From: an uncultured Coprococcus sp.
GTDB lineage: Bacteria > Bacillota > Clostridia > Lachnospirales > Lachnospiraceae
Direction of reading: 5' to 3'
Length of the DNA: 6,686 nt
Assembly (NCBI GenBank): GCA_900548315.1
Contig: URJU01000127.1
Location: 1 to 6,686 of the forward strand
Each line of letters opens with the position of its first letter. Positions within the stretch are counted from its first letter, which is position 1. Below the pieces are notes generated by a model. That model ran no database searches. It was not told the origin of the DNA and was given only the letters and a program-made list of their open reading frames with translations. Both the position numbers and the translations under genes were made by a program. Shown piece by piece: positions 1-6,160 of the stretch.

Positions 1-49
1 ACGAGATTACTACGCGTCTCGTGGGCTCGGAGATGTGTATAAGAGACAG
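1..49 (+). other. Nextera sequencing adapter with i7 index (artefact)
   Basis: Bases 1-7 match the end of the Illumina P7 primer (ACGAGAT). Bases 8-15 (TACTACGC) sit where an i7 index belongs; from memory this is the reverse complement of Nextera XT index N719. Bases 16-49 are the Nextera Read 2 adapter, and its last 19 bases (31-49) are the Tn5 mosaic end. This is untrimmed library sequence joined to the contig, not genomic DNA. Genomic sequence begins at about base 50. Confidence 0.98.
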
Positions 50-110
50 TATATGTTGTTAATATATTATGAATGGATGTCGTTTGCGTTGATTGACGCG
101 TTGTTCATGT

Positions 111-149
111 CGATTTGTGTCTAAACTATTGGAAAAAGTATACAAATCG
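111..149. repeat. 10-bp inverted repeat with 19-base loop
   Basis: The left arm CGATTTGTGT (111-120) pairs with ATACAAATCG (140-149) with one G-T wobble. The spacer (121-139) is A-rich. Neither strand has a T-run after the stem, so it does not look like an intrinsic terminator. It lies just upstream of the promoter-like sequence at 173-200, so it could be a regulator binding site or an RNA stem of an upstream transcript. The function is unknown. Confidence 0.45.
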
Positions 150-172
150 GATAATATATAGCTACAAGATAA

Positions 173-200
173 TTGACTCTGAGGGGAGATTGATTATATA
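173..200 (+). promoter_or_regulatory. Putative sigma-A promoter
   Basis: A -35 hexamer TTGACT (173-178) is followed after 16 bases by TATATA (195-200); with 18-base spacing the alternative -10 is TATAGT (197-202). Both are close to the TTGACA/TATAAT consensus. Transcription would start near 207-210 and run into the strong terminator at 287-328. It would therefore make either a short RNA of about 120 bases or a terminated leader for the hydratase gene. This is a consensus match only. Confidence 0.45.
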
Positions 201-207
201 GTGTCAG

Positions 208-328
208 TGAGTATATGTAGAGTGCAGTCGGTATCGTTAATAGAGCCGGCAGTATAGCAATACGATCTGATGCATGGTGTTTTTCGAAAAGCCACTGCAG
301 ATAACGGATATCTGCGGTGGCTTTTTTT
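208..328 (+). ncRNA. Candidate small RNA or attenuated leader
   Basis: The stretch lies between a promoter-like pair and an intrinsic terminator and has no ribosome binding site or plausible peptide, which is the usual look of a small RNA or a terminated 5' leader. Weak internal pairing is visible: GTCGG near 228-232 can pair with CCGGC near 246-250, and ATCGT near 233-237 with ACGAT near 262-266. These two pairings interleave rather than nest, so they would be alternatives or a pseudoknot. No known RNA family was recognised. If it is a leader, readthrough would reach the hydratase at 449. Confidence 0.3.
287..328 (+). terminator. Strong rho-independent terminator
   Basis: A 13-bp stem pairs GCCACTGCAGATA (291-303) with TATCTGCGGTGGC (309-321), with one T-G wobble and a 5-base loop (ACGGA). 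Seven T residues follow (322-328), and four A residues precede the stem (287-290) and can extend it. This is a textbook intrinsic terminator on the + strand. It lies 120 bases upstream of the hydratase start, so it either ends a small upstream transcript or acts as an attenuator. On the - strand the following T-run is only four bases, so reverse activity would be weaker. Confidence 0.85.
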
Positions 329-340
329 ATACGGATACTA

Positions 341-369
341 TTTAAAAAACAAGCAGAATATGGTATCAT
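341..369 (+). promoter_or_regulatory. Weak promoter candidate for the hydratase gene
   Basis: TTTAAA (341-346) and TATCAT (364-369) are spaced by 17 bases, downstream of the terminator and about 80 bases before the start codon. Each matches consensus at about four or five of six positions. In a sequence this AT-rich such matches are common, so it is listed only because the gene needs a promoter after the terminator if there is no readthrough. Confidence 0.2.
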
Positions 370-436
370 ATAAAGGAATATGGGTTTATGTATATATGAG
401 GACAAGACTCAATAATAAAGGAAAATAGCTATTACC

Positions 437-442
437 AGGAGG
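437..442 (+). promoter_or_regulatory. Ribosome binding site of the hydratase gene
   Basis: A perfect AGGAGG lies six bases before the ATG at 449, fixing the start of the hydratase reading frame. Confidence 0.9.
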
Positions 443-448
443 AAGAGT

Positions 449-2737
449 ATGATTAAATTATTTGACAACGGTGCTTATCTTTTACATGGCACGGAGCTTG
501 TTGAGGACAATGCAGATGCAAGTGCAGTACTTGTATCAAAGATTGGCAGTGTTCCATCAAAGGAAGATGCATCAAAGAACACACTTGCCTACGGAATATT
601 GGAGCAGCATAACACATCTGGCAACATGGATAATCTCAAGATAAAGTTTGATAAGATGACATCACATGATATTACATTTGTCGGTATCATCCAGACAGCA
701 AGGGCATCAGGTCTTAAGGAGTTCCCTATACCTTATGTACTTACAAACTGTCACAATTCTCTGTGTGCTGTAGGTGGAACAATCAACGAGGATGACCACA
801 TGTTTGGACTTTCCTGTGCAAAGAAGTATGGCGGTGTGTATGTGCCACCTCATCAGGCTGTTATTCATCAGTTTGCAAGAGAGATGCTTGCTGAGTGTGG
901 AGCAATGATACTTGGATCAGATTCTCATACACGTTACGGTGCTCTTGGTACTATGGCTATAGGAGAGGGCGGCGGTGAGCTTGCAAAGCAGCTTCTGTGC
1001 AAGACATATGATGTTGCAAAGCCGGGCGTTATCGCCATCTATCTTGACGGAGATGTACAGAAGGGTGTTGGACCTCAGGATGTGGCACTTGCAATCATCG
1101 GAGCAACATTTGGATGTGGATATGTCAAGAATAAGGTTATGGAGTTTGTTGGTCCTGGAGTTGACAAGCTTTCAGCAGATTTCCGTATCGGTATTGATGT
1201 AATGACAACAGAGACGACCTGTCTGTCATCCATATGGAAGACAGATGACAAGATAAAGGATTGGTATGATATCCATGGCAGAAGTGAGGCATACAAGGAG
1301 ATGAATCCTGGAGATGTAGCTTACTATGATGGAGTTGTGTATGTAGATCTGTCAACTGTTAAGCCTATGATAGCTATGCCATTCCACCCAAGCAACACAT
1401 ACACTATAGATGAGCTGAATGCAAATCTCATGGATATACTTGATGACGTTGAGAAACGTGCACTTGTAAGCCTTGACGGCAAGGTGGATTTCACACTCAA
1501 GGATAAGGTGAGAGATGGCAAGCTGTATGTAGAGCAGGGAATCATCGCCGGATGTGCAGGTGGTGGATATGAGAATATCTGTGATGCTGCCGATATACTC
1601 AGAGGCAAGAGCATAGGAGCTGATGAGTTCACACTTTCAGTATATCCTGCAAGTACGCCTATATATATGCAGCTCGCAAAGAACGGAGTCCTGGCAGATC
1701 TTATCGAGACAGGCTCTATCGTTAAGACAGCGTTCTGTGGACCTTGCTTTGGTGCCGGTGACACACCTGCCAACAACGCATTCTCCATCAGACATTCAAC
1801 AAGAAACTTCCCTAACAGAGAGGGTTCAAAGATACAGAATGGTCAGATATCATCTGTTGCACTTATGGATGCCCGTTCGATCGCAGCGACAGCAGCCAAC
1901 AAGGGATACCTGACATCAGCAACAGATCTTGCAGATATAGAGTACACACATCCAAAGTACTTCTTCGACAAAGCTATATACGACAGAAGAGTTTACAACG
2001 GTGTCGGCAAAGCTGATCCATCAGTTGAGATCAAGTTTGGTCCAAACATCAAGGATTGGCCTGAGATGGTTCCACTTACAGACAACCTTCTCTTGAAAGT
2101 AGCATCAGTTATACATGATCCTGTAACTACAACTGATGAGCTCATCCCATCAGGAGAGACTTCATCATACAGATCAAATCCTCTTGGTCTTGCAGAGTTC
2201 ACTCTGTCAAGAAAGGATCCTGAGTACGTCGGAAGAGCAAAGGCTATCCAGGCGGTTGAGAAGGTTCGTGAGGCTGGAGAGTGCATGGGTAAGGCATTCC
2301 CAGAGGTCAAAGAAGTTATGCATGCTATCAAGGAGAAGTTCGAGGATGTATGCGGAAACAATACAGGAGTTGGAAGTACCATATATGCTGTTAAGCCAGG
2401 TGACGGTTCAGCTCGTGAGCAGGCTGCATCATGCCAGAAGGTACTCGGCGGATGGGCAAATATTGCAAAGGAGTACGCTACCAAGAGATACAGATCAAAC
2501 CTTATCAACTGGGGTATGCTTCCATTTGTCATCGACAAGGACTTTGATTTTGACAATGACGACTATGTATTCATTCCTGGCGTCAAGGATGCAGTGAAGA
2601 ACAAGACAGAGGTTATCAAGGCTTATGTTGTGAACAAGAATTTTGCTGAGATAGAGCTTAGACTTGGAGAACTCACAGATGATGAGAGACAGATCATCAC
2701 AGACGGCTGCCTCATCAACTACTACAAGTACAACTAA
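449..2737 (+). CDS. Aconitase-superfamily hydratase (YbhJ-like)
   Basis: This 762-residue protein is a full-length member of the aconitase family, [4Fe-4S] enzymes of the cytoplasm that interconvert hydroxy-acids by dehydration and rehydration. Aligned by eye to mitochondrial aconitase, the cluster cysteines are C369, C430 and C433 (CGPC). The active-site block GSDSHT is at 156-161, with H140, D158 and H160 matching His147, Asp165 and His167. R452 and R457 (RNFPNR) match Arg447 and Arg452, R575 matches Arg580, and S654 and R656 match catalytic Ser642 and Arg644. The swivel domain is about 640-762. Two motifs deviate: the usual C-T-N-S around the first cysteine is C-A-G-G, and the residue matching Ser643 is A655. 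Length and divergence resemble the YbhJ-type 'hydratase' group rather than AcnA or AcnB, so the substrate is uncertain. The start is set by a perfect AGGAGG six bases upstream. The gene appears to be monocistronic. Confidence 0.88.
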   Translation: MIKLFDNGAYLLHGTELVEDNADASAVLVSKIGSVPSKEDASKNTLAYGILEQHNTSGNMDNLKIKFDKMTSHDITFVGIIQTARASGLKEFPIPYVLTNCHNSLCAVGGTINEDDHMFGLSCAKKYGGVYVPPHQAVIHQFAREMLAECGAMILGSDSHTRYGALGTMAIGEGGGELAKQLLCKTYDVAKPGVIAIYLDGDVQKGVGPQDVALAIIGATFGCGYVKNKVMEFVGPGVDKLSADFRIGIDVMTTETTCLSSIWKTDDKIKDWYDIHGRSEAYKEMNPGDVAYYDGVVYVDLSTVKPMIAMPFHPSNTYTIDELNANLMDILDDVEKRALVSLDGKVDFTLKDKVRDGKLYVEQGIIAGCAGGGYENICDAADILRGKSIGADEFTLSVYPASTPIYMQLAKNGVLADLIETGSIVKTAFCGPCFGAGDTPANNAFSIRHSTRNFPNREGSKIQNGQISSVALMDARSIAATAANKGYLTSATDLADIEYTHPKYFFDKAIYDRRVYNGVGKADPSVEIKFGPNIKDWPEMVPLTDNLLLKVASVIHDPVTTTDELIPSGETSSYRSNPLGLAEFTLSRKDPEYVGRAKAIQAVEKVREAGECMGKAFPEVKEVMHAIKEKFEDVCGNNTGVGSTIYAVKPGDGSAREQAASCQKVLGGWANIAKEYATKRYRSNLINWGMLPFVIDKDFDFDNDDYVFIPGVKDAVKNKTEVIKAYVVNKNFAEIELRLGELTDDERQIITDGCLINYYKYN

Positions 2738-2746
2738 TTTATATAT

Positions 2747-2775
2747 TATATATGGTGCCGAGTGCGCCATGTATG
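2747..2775 (+). terminator. Hairpin just after the hydratase stop codon
   Basis: The stem pairs 2747-2758 with 2764-2775 (core ATGGTGC with GCGCCAT) around a 5-base loop, with three G-T wobbles. It starts nine bases after the stop codon. The bases that follow (TACATTTG) are only weakly T-rich, so it may be a weak terminator or an mRNA 3'-end stabilising stem. Confidence 0.4.
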
Positions 2776-2783
2776 TACATTTG

Positions 2784-2814
2784 CAGATTATGTATATTTT
2801 CAGATAATGTATAT
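2784..2814. repeat. Direct repeat, 14-bp units at 17-bp spacing
   Basis: CAGATTATGTATAT (2784-2797) and CAGATAATGTATAT (2801-2814) match at 13 of 14 positions. They lie in the spacer between the hydratase and the acetyltransferase, between the two hairpins. They could be a regulator site or a chance duplication of AT-rich sequence. The function is unknown. Confidence 0.4.
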
Positions 2815-2821
2815 ACGACGA

Positions 2822-2875
2822 GATAACAGGCATCATCATTGTGCGCATTTGCGCGGATTGGTGGTGCCTGTTGTC
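2822..2875 (+). terminator. Long imperfect hairpin in intergenic spacer
   Basis: The outer arms pair 2822-2838 with 2859-2875 (core AACAGGCATC with GGTGCCTGTT, several G-T wobbles). An inner stem pairs GCGC (2843-2846) with GCGC (2851-2854) around an ATTT loop. The bases after it (GTTCATATAG) form no real T-run, so intrinsic termination would be inefficient. It could be a terminator of the hydratase transcript or a structured leader of the acetyltransferase transcript, whose start codon is 111 bases further on. Confidence 0.4.
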
Positions 2876-2972
2876 GTTCATATAGCCTGTGTGATCCTGA
2901 GACGATGATGCACAATGGCGAAGACGAAAGGATTTGCACCGTGTCGGGGTTGCCAAGACAAAAATAAAATAC

Positions 2973-2978
2973 AGGAGG
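2973..2978 (+). promoter_or_regulatory. Ribosome binding site deciding the acetyltransferase start
   Basis: A perfect AGGAGG lies eight bases before the ATG at 2987. It excludes the in-frame upstream ATG at 2915, which has no such site. Confidence 0.9.
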
Positions 2979-2986
2979 TTTTTATA

Positions 2987-3625
2987 ATGAGTAAATCAGA
3001 GATGGAAAAGATGCACACATGTGAGCTTTATCTTCCGGGTGACGAGGACATCGCCAGAGAGCAGATAAAGTGCCTGGACAGATTGTATGATTTCAATATG
3101 ACCAGACCAACGGAGATGGTCAAGAGGCAGCAGATGCTTAAGGAGATGTTCGAGGAGATAGGAGACAACTGCTATATAGAGCCACCACTTCATGCAAACT
3201 GGGGCGGAAAGTTTGTGCATTTTGGAAATAACATATATGCCAACTTTAACCTGACAATGGTGGATGACACGCACATATATGTTGGGGACTATACAATGTT
3301 TGGTCCGAATGTCACACTGGCTACGGCGGGACATCCGATAGACGCAGAACTCAGAAAACAGGGATATCAGTACAATGCACCTATAACAATAGGCAAGAAC
3401 TGCTGGATAGGTGCAGGAGTTACGATACTTCCGGGAGTTACTATAGGTGATAATACCGTCATAGGAGCTGGAAGTATGGTCGCAACGGATATTCCATCGA
3501 ATGTGGTTGCTGTCGGAAATCCATGTAAGGTTCTTCGTGAGGTAAATGAGCGTGACGCAAAGTACTATTTCAAAGATCACAGGATCGACTTCTTCCAGTA
3601 CAACAACGTAAGTAAGAATGACTGA
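2987..3625 (+). CDS. maa: Maltose/galactoside-type sugar O-acetyltransferase
   Basis: The 212-residue product belongs to the LacA/Maa group of hexapeptide-repeat transferases, cytoplasmic trimers that move an acetyl group from acetyl-CoA to a sugar hydroxyl. The N-terminal helical Mac domain (about 9-60) contains the YLPGDEDI-type entry. A left-handed beta-helix follows from about 62 to 185, with NFNLTMVDD (87-95), MFGPNV (104-109) and hexapeptides ITIGKNCWIGAGVTILPG (133-150) and VTIGDNTVIGAGS (151-163). The catalytic histidine is H116 in TAGHP. VAVGNPCKVLRE (174-185) is the usual end of the fold. The C-terminal tail (about 186-212) is somewhat longer than in most relatives. The start is set by AGGAGG eight bases upstream; an in-frame ATG at 2915 would add 24 residues but has no ribosome binding site. 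The zinc-ribbon gene starts 12 bases after the stop, suggesting co-transcription. The acceptor sugar cannot be told from sequence; these enzymes are often seen as detoxifying acetyltransferases. Confidence 0.9.
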   Translation: MSKSEMEKMHTCELYLPGDEDIAREQIKCLDRLYDFNMTRPTEMVKRQQMLKEMFEEIGDNCYIEPPLHANWGGKFVHFGNNIYANFNLTMVDDTHIYVGDYTMFGPNVTLATAGHPIDAELRKQGYQYNAPITIGKNCWIGAGVTILPGVTIGDNTVIGAGSMVATDIPSNVVAVGNPCKVLREVNERDAKYYFKDHRIDFFQYNNVSKND

Positions 3626-3637
3626 TGAGGTGAATGA

Positions 3638-5035
3638 GTGAAGGTTACATGCAAAAGCTGCGGTAAAAAATTCAATCCTGAAAAGACAGGGCATATGTGT
3701 CCGAGATGCGGTTCATGGTATGTGGAGAAAAACAGAGATGGGCAGTTTGAAAGCGGAGCAGTTTCGGCAGATGCCGGAGCTGGGGACGGTGATCACAGTC
3801 GGGATCAGACATCATATACTGAAGACAAGAATAAACAGTATGGAAATGTGCACAGAGAGTGGTTCAAGAAGAAAGAAAAAGACGTACTCGATAATGAAAA
3901 GAGAATGGAAAAAGTCAACATGATAATTATCATTGTATTTTTCCTGATAATAAGTCTGGGGACTGTTTATTCGGCGATCACATCAGAACATGACAAAAGT
4001 CTTGGGTTTGATGAAGAATTAGAAGACGAATATGAGGATACAGATGATGAAATATACAGTGGCGATGGGAATTATTATGTTGATAGTATCCCGGTCAAAG
4101 GATATGCATTTGGAGACAAGATGGTGAATGTGGATCCTGACGGAAATACGGCGTGGTTGACGATAAATTCAGTGGAGCCTATAGAGCTGGAAGATGCCGA
4201 TATTCCCGAAGGATATGTAGTATATGACATGGAATATGAGATGGATACTCCGGACGATGGGGATTCAGATGCAGAGGATATGTCAGACGGAGGGGATTAT
4301 TTTGATGTATATCTCAGATCAAAATCTTGTATGATGTTGGAACCTATGAGTCAGGAGGACATAGACATTTTGGTGTCATATGATGGATATGCAGATGTCA
4401 ATGACATATCAGAAGTAGTGGATGCTGATCATGGACATATGTACTTTATGGTCAGGTCAGGTGATTATGGGTATATGGTCGTATACTGCCAGAATGATGA
4501 TCCTGATTCACCGGAAGGTCAGACTACTCCTACAAATATTATGTATGTGGTAGGTGAAAAGGCTGACGCGTCGGTTTGGTATGATGTGAGTAAGCTTGAC
4601 ACTCCTAAAGGAAAGTTATACAAAATATACGATGGGGAGTATGGACAGAAAATTGAGAATGATAAGAAATATACTCTTCCTGGCGGGGCGGAAATTACCA
4701 CTGATGAGATAAGTTATCTGAGTGAAGTTGAATTTGATTATGACAGTTATGACTATTATCTGGTGAGCGATATACTGTTAAATCACGGCGCGAGAACAGG
4801 AAACTTTGACATTGTGGTTATAGATACGGACAGTGATACGGATCCAATAAAGAGAAAGATTTTCTATGGTGAATATACAGATGATGCCCTTACCCCAATG
4901 TCTGTGGTGTATCAATATGTTGTGTACGGTATCCCGAAGGGGCAGGATAAGATCATAAATGTTACATATGAATTTGGATCAGTGCTGGATGAACTGCAGC
5001 ATGAGACCGCAAGACTTCCGGTTCCGGAGCAATAA
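3638..5035 (+). CDS. Zinc-ribbon, single-pass membrane protein with acidic exterior
   Basis: The 465-residue protein has no function I recognise. An N-terminal zinc ribbon uses C5, C8, C21 and C24 (CKSC and CPRC). A polar linker follows, then a basic stretch rich in Lys and Arg (73-93) and one membrane helix at about 95-114. The basic side should stay inside, so the ribbon is predicted cytoplasmic and residues 115-465 outside. The outer part opens with a run of Asp and Glu (124-139) and has another acidic loop (203-223). Two beta-rich segments, about 150-285 and 335-455, loosely resemble DUF4352-type immunoglobulin-like domains often carried by such clostridial proteins; that is inference. 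The start is GTG at 3638, with GAGG seven bases before it. The next in-frame ATG (M20) would cut off the first CxxC pair, so GTG is preferred. The acetyltransferase stop is 12 bases upstream, and the gene ends before a bidirectional terminator. No enzyme motif is visible. Confidence 0.8.
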   Translation: MKVTCKSCGKKFNPEKTGHMCPRCGSWYVEKNRDGQFESGAVSADAGAGDGDHSRDQTSYTEDKNKQYGNVHREWFKKKEKDVLDNEKRMEKVNMIIIIVFFLIISLGTVYSAITSEHDKSLGFDEELEDEYEDTDDEIYSGDGNYYVDSIPVKGYAFGDKMVNVDPDGNTAWLTINSVEPIELEDADIPEGYVVYDMEYEMDTPDDGDSDAEDMSDGGDYFDVYLRSKSCMMLEPMSQEDIDILVSYDGYADVNDISEVVDADHGHMYFMVRSGDYGYMVVYCQNDDPDSPEGQTTPTNIMYVVGEKADASVWYDVSKLDTPKGKLYKIYDGEYGQKIENDKKYTLPGGAEITTDEISYLSEVEFDYDSYDYYLVSDILLNHGARTGNFDIVVIDTDSDTDPIKRKIFYGEYTDDALTPMSVVYQYVVYGIPKGQDKIINVTYEFGSVLDELQHETARLPVPEQ

Positions 5036-5104
5036 TACTATATATGTTTCTATATATGAAAGACTATTATAATATCCTGAATGATATACATATGAAGTTA
5101 TAAG

Positions 5105-5155
5105 AAAAGGCATACATGGACGGTACAGTGAAATGTACTATCATGTATGCCTTTT
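5105..5155. terminator. Bidirectional rho-independent terminator
   Basis: A perfect 14-bp stem pairs AAAAGGCATACATG (5105-5118) with CATGTATGCCTTTT (5142-5155). An inner stem GTACA/TGTAC (5123-5127 with 5134-5138) is capped by a 6-base loop. The A and T ends of the stem give a T-run on each strand, so it can stop both the rightward zinc-ribbon transcript (stop at 5035) and the leftward SPFH transcript (stop codon at 5173-5175). Its place between convergent genes fits this. Confidence 0.85.
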
Positions 5156-5172
5156 GTGATTGATCTCTTTGC

Positions 5173-6129
5173 TTACTGCTTTGATATGGCAGCTGTTTCA
5201 GTGCTCTTGGCAACCTCTACGATAGAAGAGGTAAGACCTGCGATTCCCTGGATCTCTGATGGAATGATGATCTTGGTAGCCTTGCCGTCTGCAGCCTTTG
5301 TAAATGCTTCGAGGCTTTTAAGTGTGATAACCTGATTTGATGGCATTGATTCATTAAGAGCTCTGATACCATCTGCATTTGCCTGCTGTACAGCAAGTAT
5401 AGCCTGAGCCTGACCTTCGGCCTCTTTGATCGTTGCTTCCTTCTTAGCTTCAGCACGAAGGATCTGGGATGCCTTCTCAGCCTCGGCCTCAAGTATGACT
5501 GACTGCTTGTTACCTTCTGCTATGAGGATGGCTGATTTCTTCTCACCTTCAGCACGAAGGATCTGTTCACGTCTCTCACGCTCTGCCTTCATCTGCTTTT
5601 CCATGGCATCCTGAATGGCAGCAGGAGGAATTATGTTCTTAAGCTCTACTCGGTTGACCTTGATACCCCAAGGATCGGTGGCCTCGTCAAGTGTTGCACG
5701 CATCTTTGTGTTGATGGTCTCCCTTGATGTAAGGGTTTGGTCAAGTTCCAGATCTCCGATGATGTTACGGAGCGTTGTGGCTGTGAGGTTTTCGATAGCC
5801 ATGATAGGGTTTTCAACACCGTAGCTGAAAAGCTTTGGATCCGTTATCTGGAAGAATACGACTGTGTCAATCCTCATTGTAACGTTATCCTTTGTAATGA
5901 CAGGCTGTGGAGCGAAGTCAACGACCTGTTCCTTGAGAGTAACCTTCTTGGCTACCTTATCTATAACAGGCACTTTCATGTGAAGTCCTACGGACCATGT
6001 TGCCTGGTAAGTTCCAAGTCTTTCTATTACATAGGCATGTGCCTGTGGCACGATCTTGATCGTACTGCAGATAACAACGATTACGATCAGACATAAAATA
6101 ATAATTAGTGCTGTTCCAATTCCGTCCAT
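5173..6129 (-). CDS. SPFH/stomatin-like membrane scaffold protein (QmcA-like)
   Basis: The 318-residue protein matches the stomatin/QmcA group, proteins that oligomerise at the membrane and are linked to membrane microdomains and to control of membrane proteases. One N-terminal membrane helix lies at about 6-24. The SPFH domain (about 26-180) begins VPQAHAYVIERLGTY (27-41) and contains the typical IENLTATTLRNIIGDLELD (112-130) and VNRVELKNIIPP (158-169). A charged helix follows (about 175-250) with a clear 11-residue repeat from 189 (QILRAEGEKKS, AILIAEGNKQS and so on). The C-terminal part has the usual NQVITLKSLEAF segment (265-276). The start ATG at 6129 has AGGAG six bases upstream. The NfeD-like gene lies 31 bases upstream on the same strand, as in the E. 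coli qmcA-ybbJ pair, supporting a shared operon and a physical partnership. The length is normal for the family and the gene is complete. The bidirectional terminator at 5105-5155 ends the transcript. Confidence 0.93.
   Translation of the reverse strand: MDGIGTALIIILCLIVIVVICSTIKIVPQAHAYVIERLGTYQATWSVGLHMKVPVIDKVAKKVTLKEQVVDFAPQPVITKDNVTMRIDTVVFFQITDPKLFSYGVENPIMAIENLTATTLRNIIGDLELDQTLTSRETINTKMRATLDEATDPWGIKVNRVELKNIIPPAAIQDAMEKQMKAERERREQILRAEGEKKSAILIAEGNKQSVILEAEAEKASQILRAEAKKEATIKEAEGQAQAILAVQQANADGIRALNESMPSNQVITLKSLEAFTKAADGKATKIIIPSEIQGIAGLTSSIVEVAKSTETAAISKQ
5448..5565 (-). repeat. Exact 19-bp repeat within the SPFH coiled coil
   Basis: CTTCAGCACGAAGGATCTG occurs at 5448-5466 and again at 5547-5565, exactly 99 bases apart. 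On the coding strand it encodes QILRAE at residues 189-194 and 222-227, a spacing of 33 residues or three 11-residue units. It reflects the internal protein repeat rather than a mobile element. Confidence 0.85.
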
Positions 6130-6160
6130 ATTAATCTCCTTAATAAAAATAATGTGTGTG

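Larger units (their letters stand above)
50..448. other. Non-coding upstream region of the hydratase gene
   Basis: This stretch of about 400 bases holds no credible protein gene. Open frames across it on either strand lack a ribosome binding site and run through a terminator stem, and they persist only because the DNA is AT-rich. It contains an inverted repeat (111-149), a promoter-like pair (173-200), a strong rho-independent terminator (287-328), a weak second promoter candidate (341-369) and the hydratase ribosome binding site (437-442). I did not recognise a named riboswitch; T-box and SRP RNA consensus elements were looked for and not seen. Confidence 0.7.

Noticed and set aside
121..405. 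Open frame of 94 codons on the - strand upstream of the hydratase.
   Set aside because: It runs through the terminator stem at 287-328, has no ribosome binding site, and its composition (many Ile, Tyr and Leu) is what AT-rich non-coding DNA gives.
270..428. Open frame of 52 codons on the + strand ending 20 bases before the hydratase start; a possible leader peptide.
   Set aside because: There is no Shine-Dalgarno sequence before the ATG at 270, and it reads straight through both arms and the T-run of the terminator. Its length is plausible by chance.
2495..2956. Long - strand frame overlapping the hydratase 3' end and the spacer.
   Set aside because: It is antisense to a clearly coding gene, has no ribosome binding site, and crosses both intergenic hairpins.
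2915..2986. 24-residue N-terminal extension of the acetyltransferase, containing a CxxC.
   Set aside because: The ATG at 2915 has no ribosome binding site, while the ATG at 2987 has a perfect AGGAGG, and the family begins near the latter. The two cysteines alone do not make a metal site.
5448..5565. Two copies of a 19-bp sequence considered as a CRISPR-like or insertion repeat.
   Set aside because: There are only two copies, both in frame inside the SPFH gene at a spacing of three 11-residue units, so protein repetition explains them.
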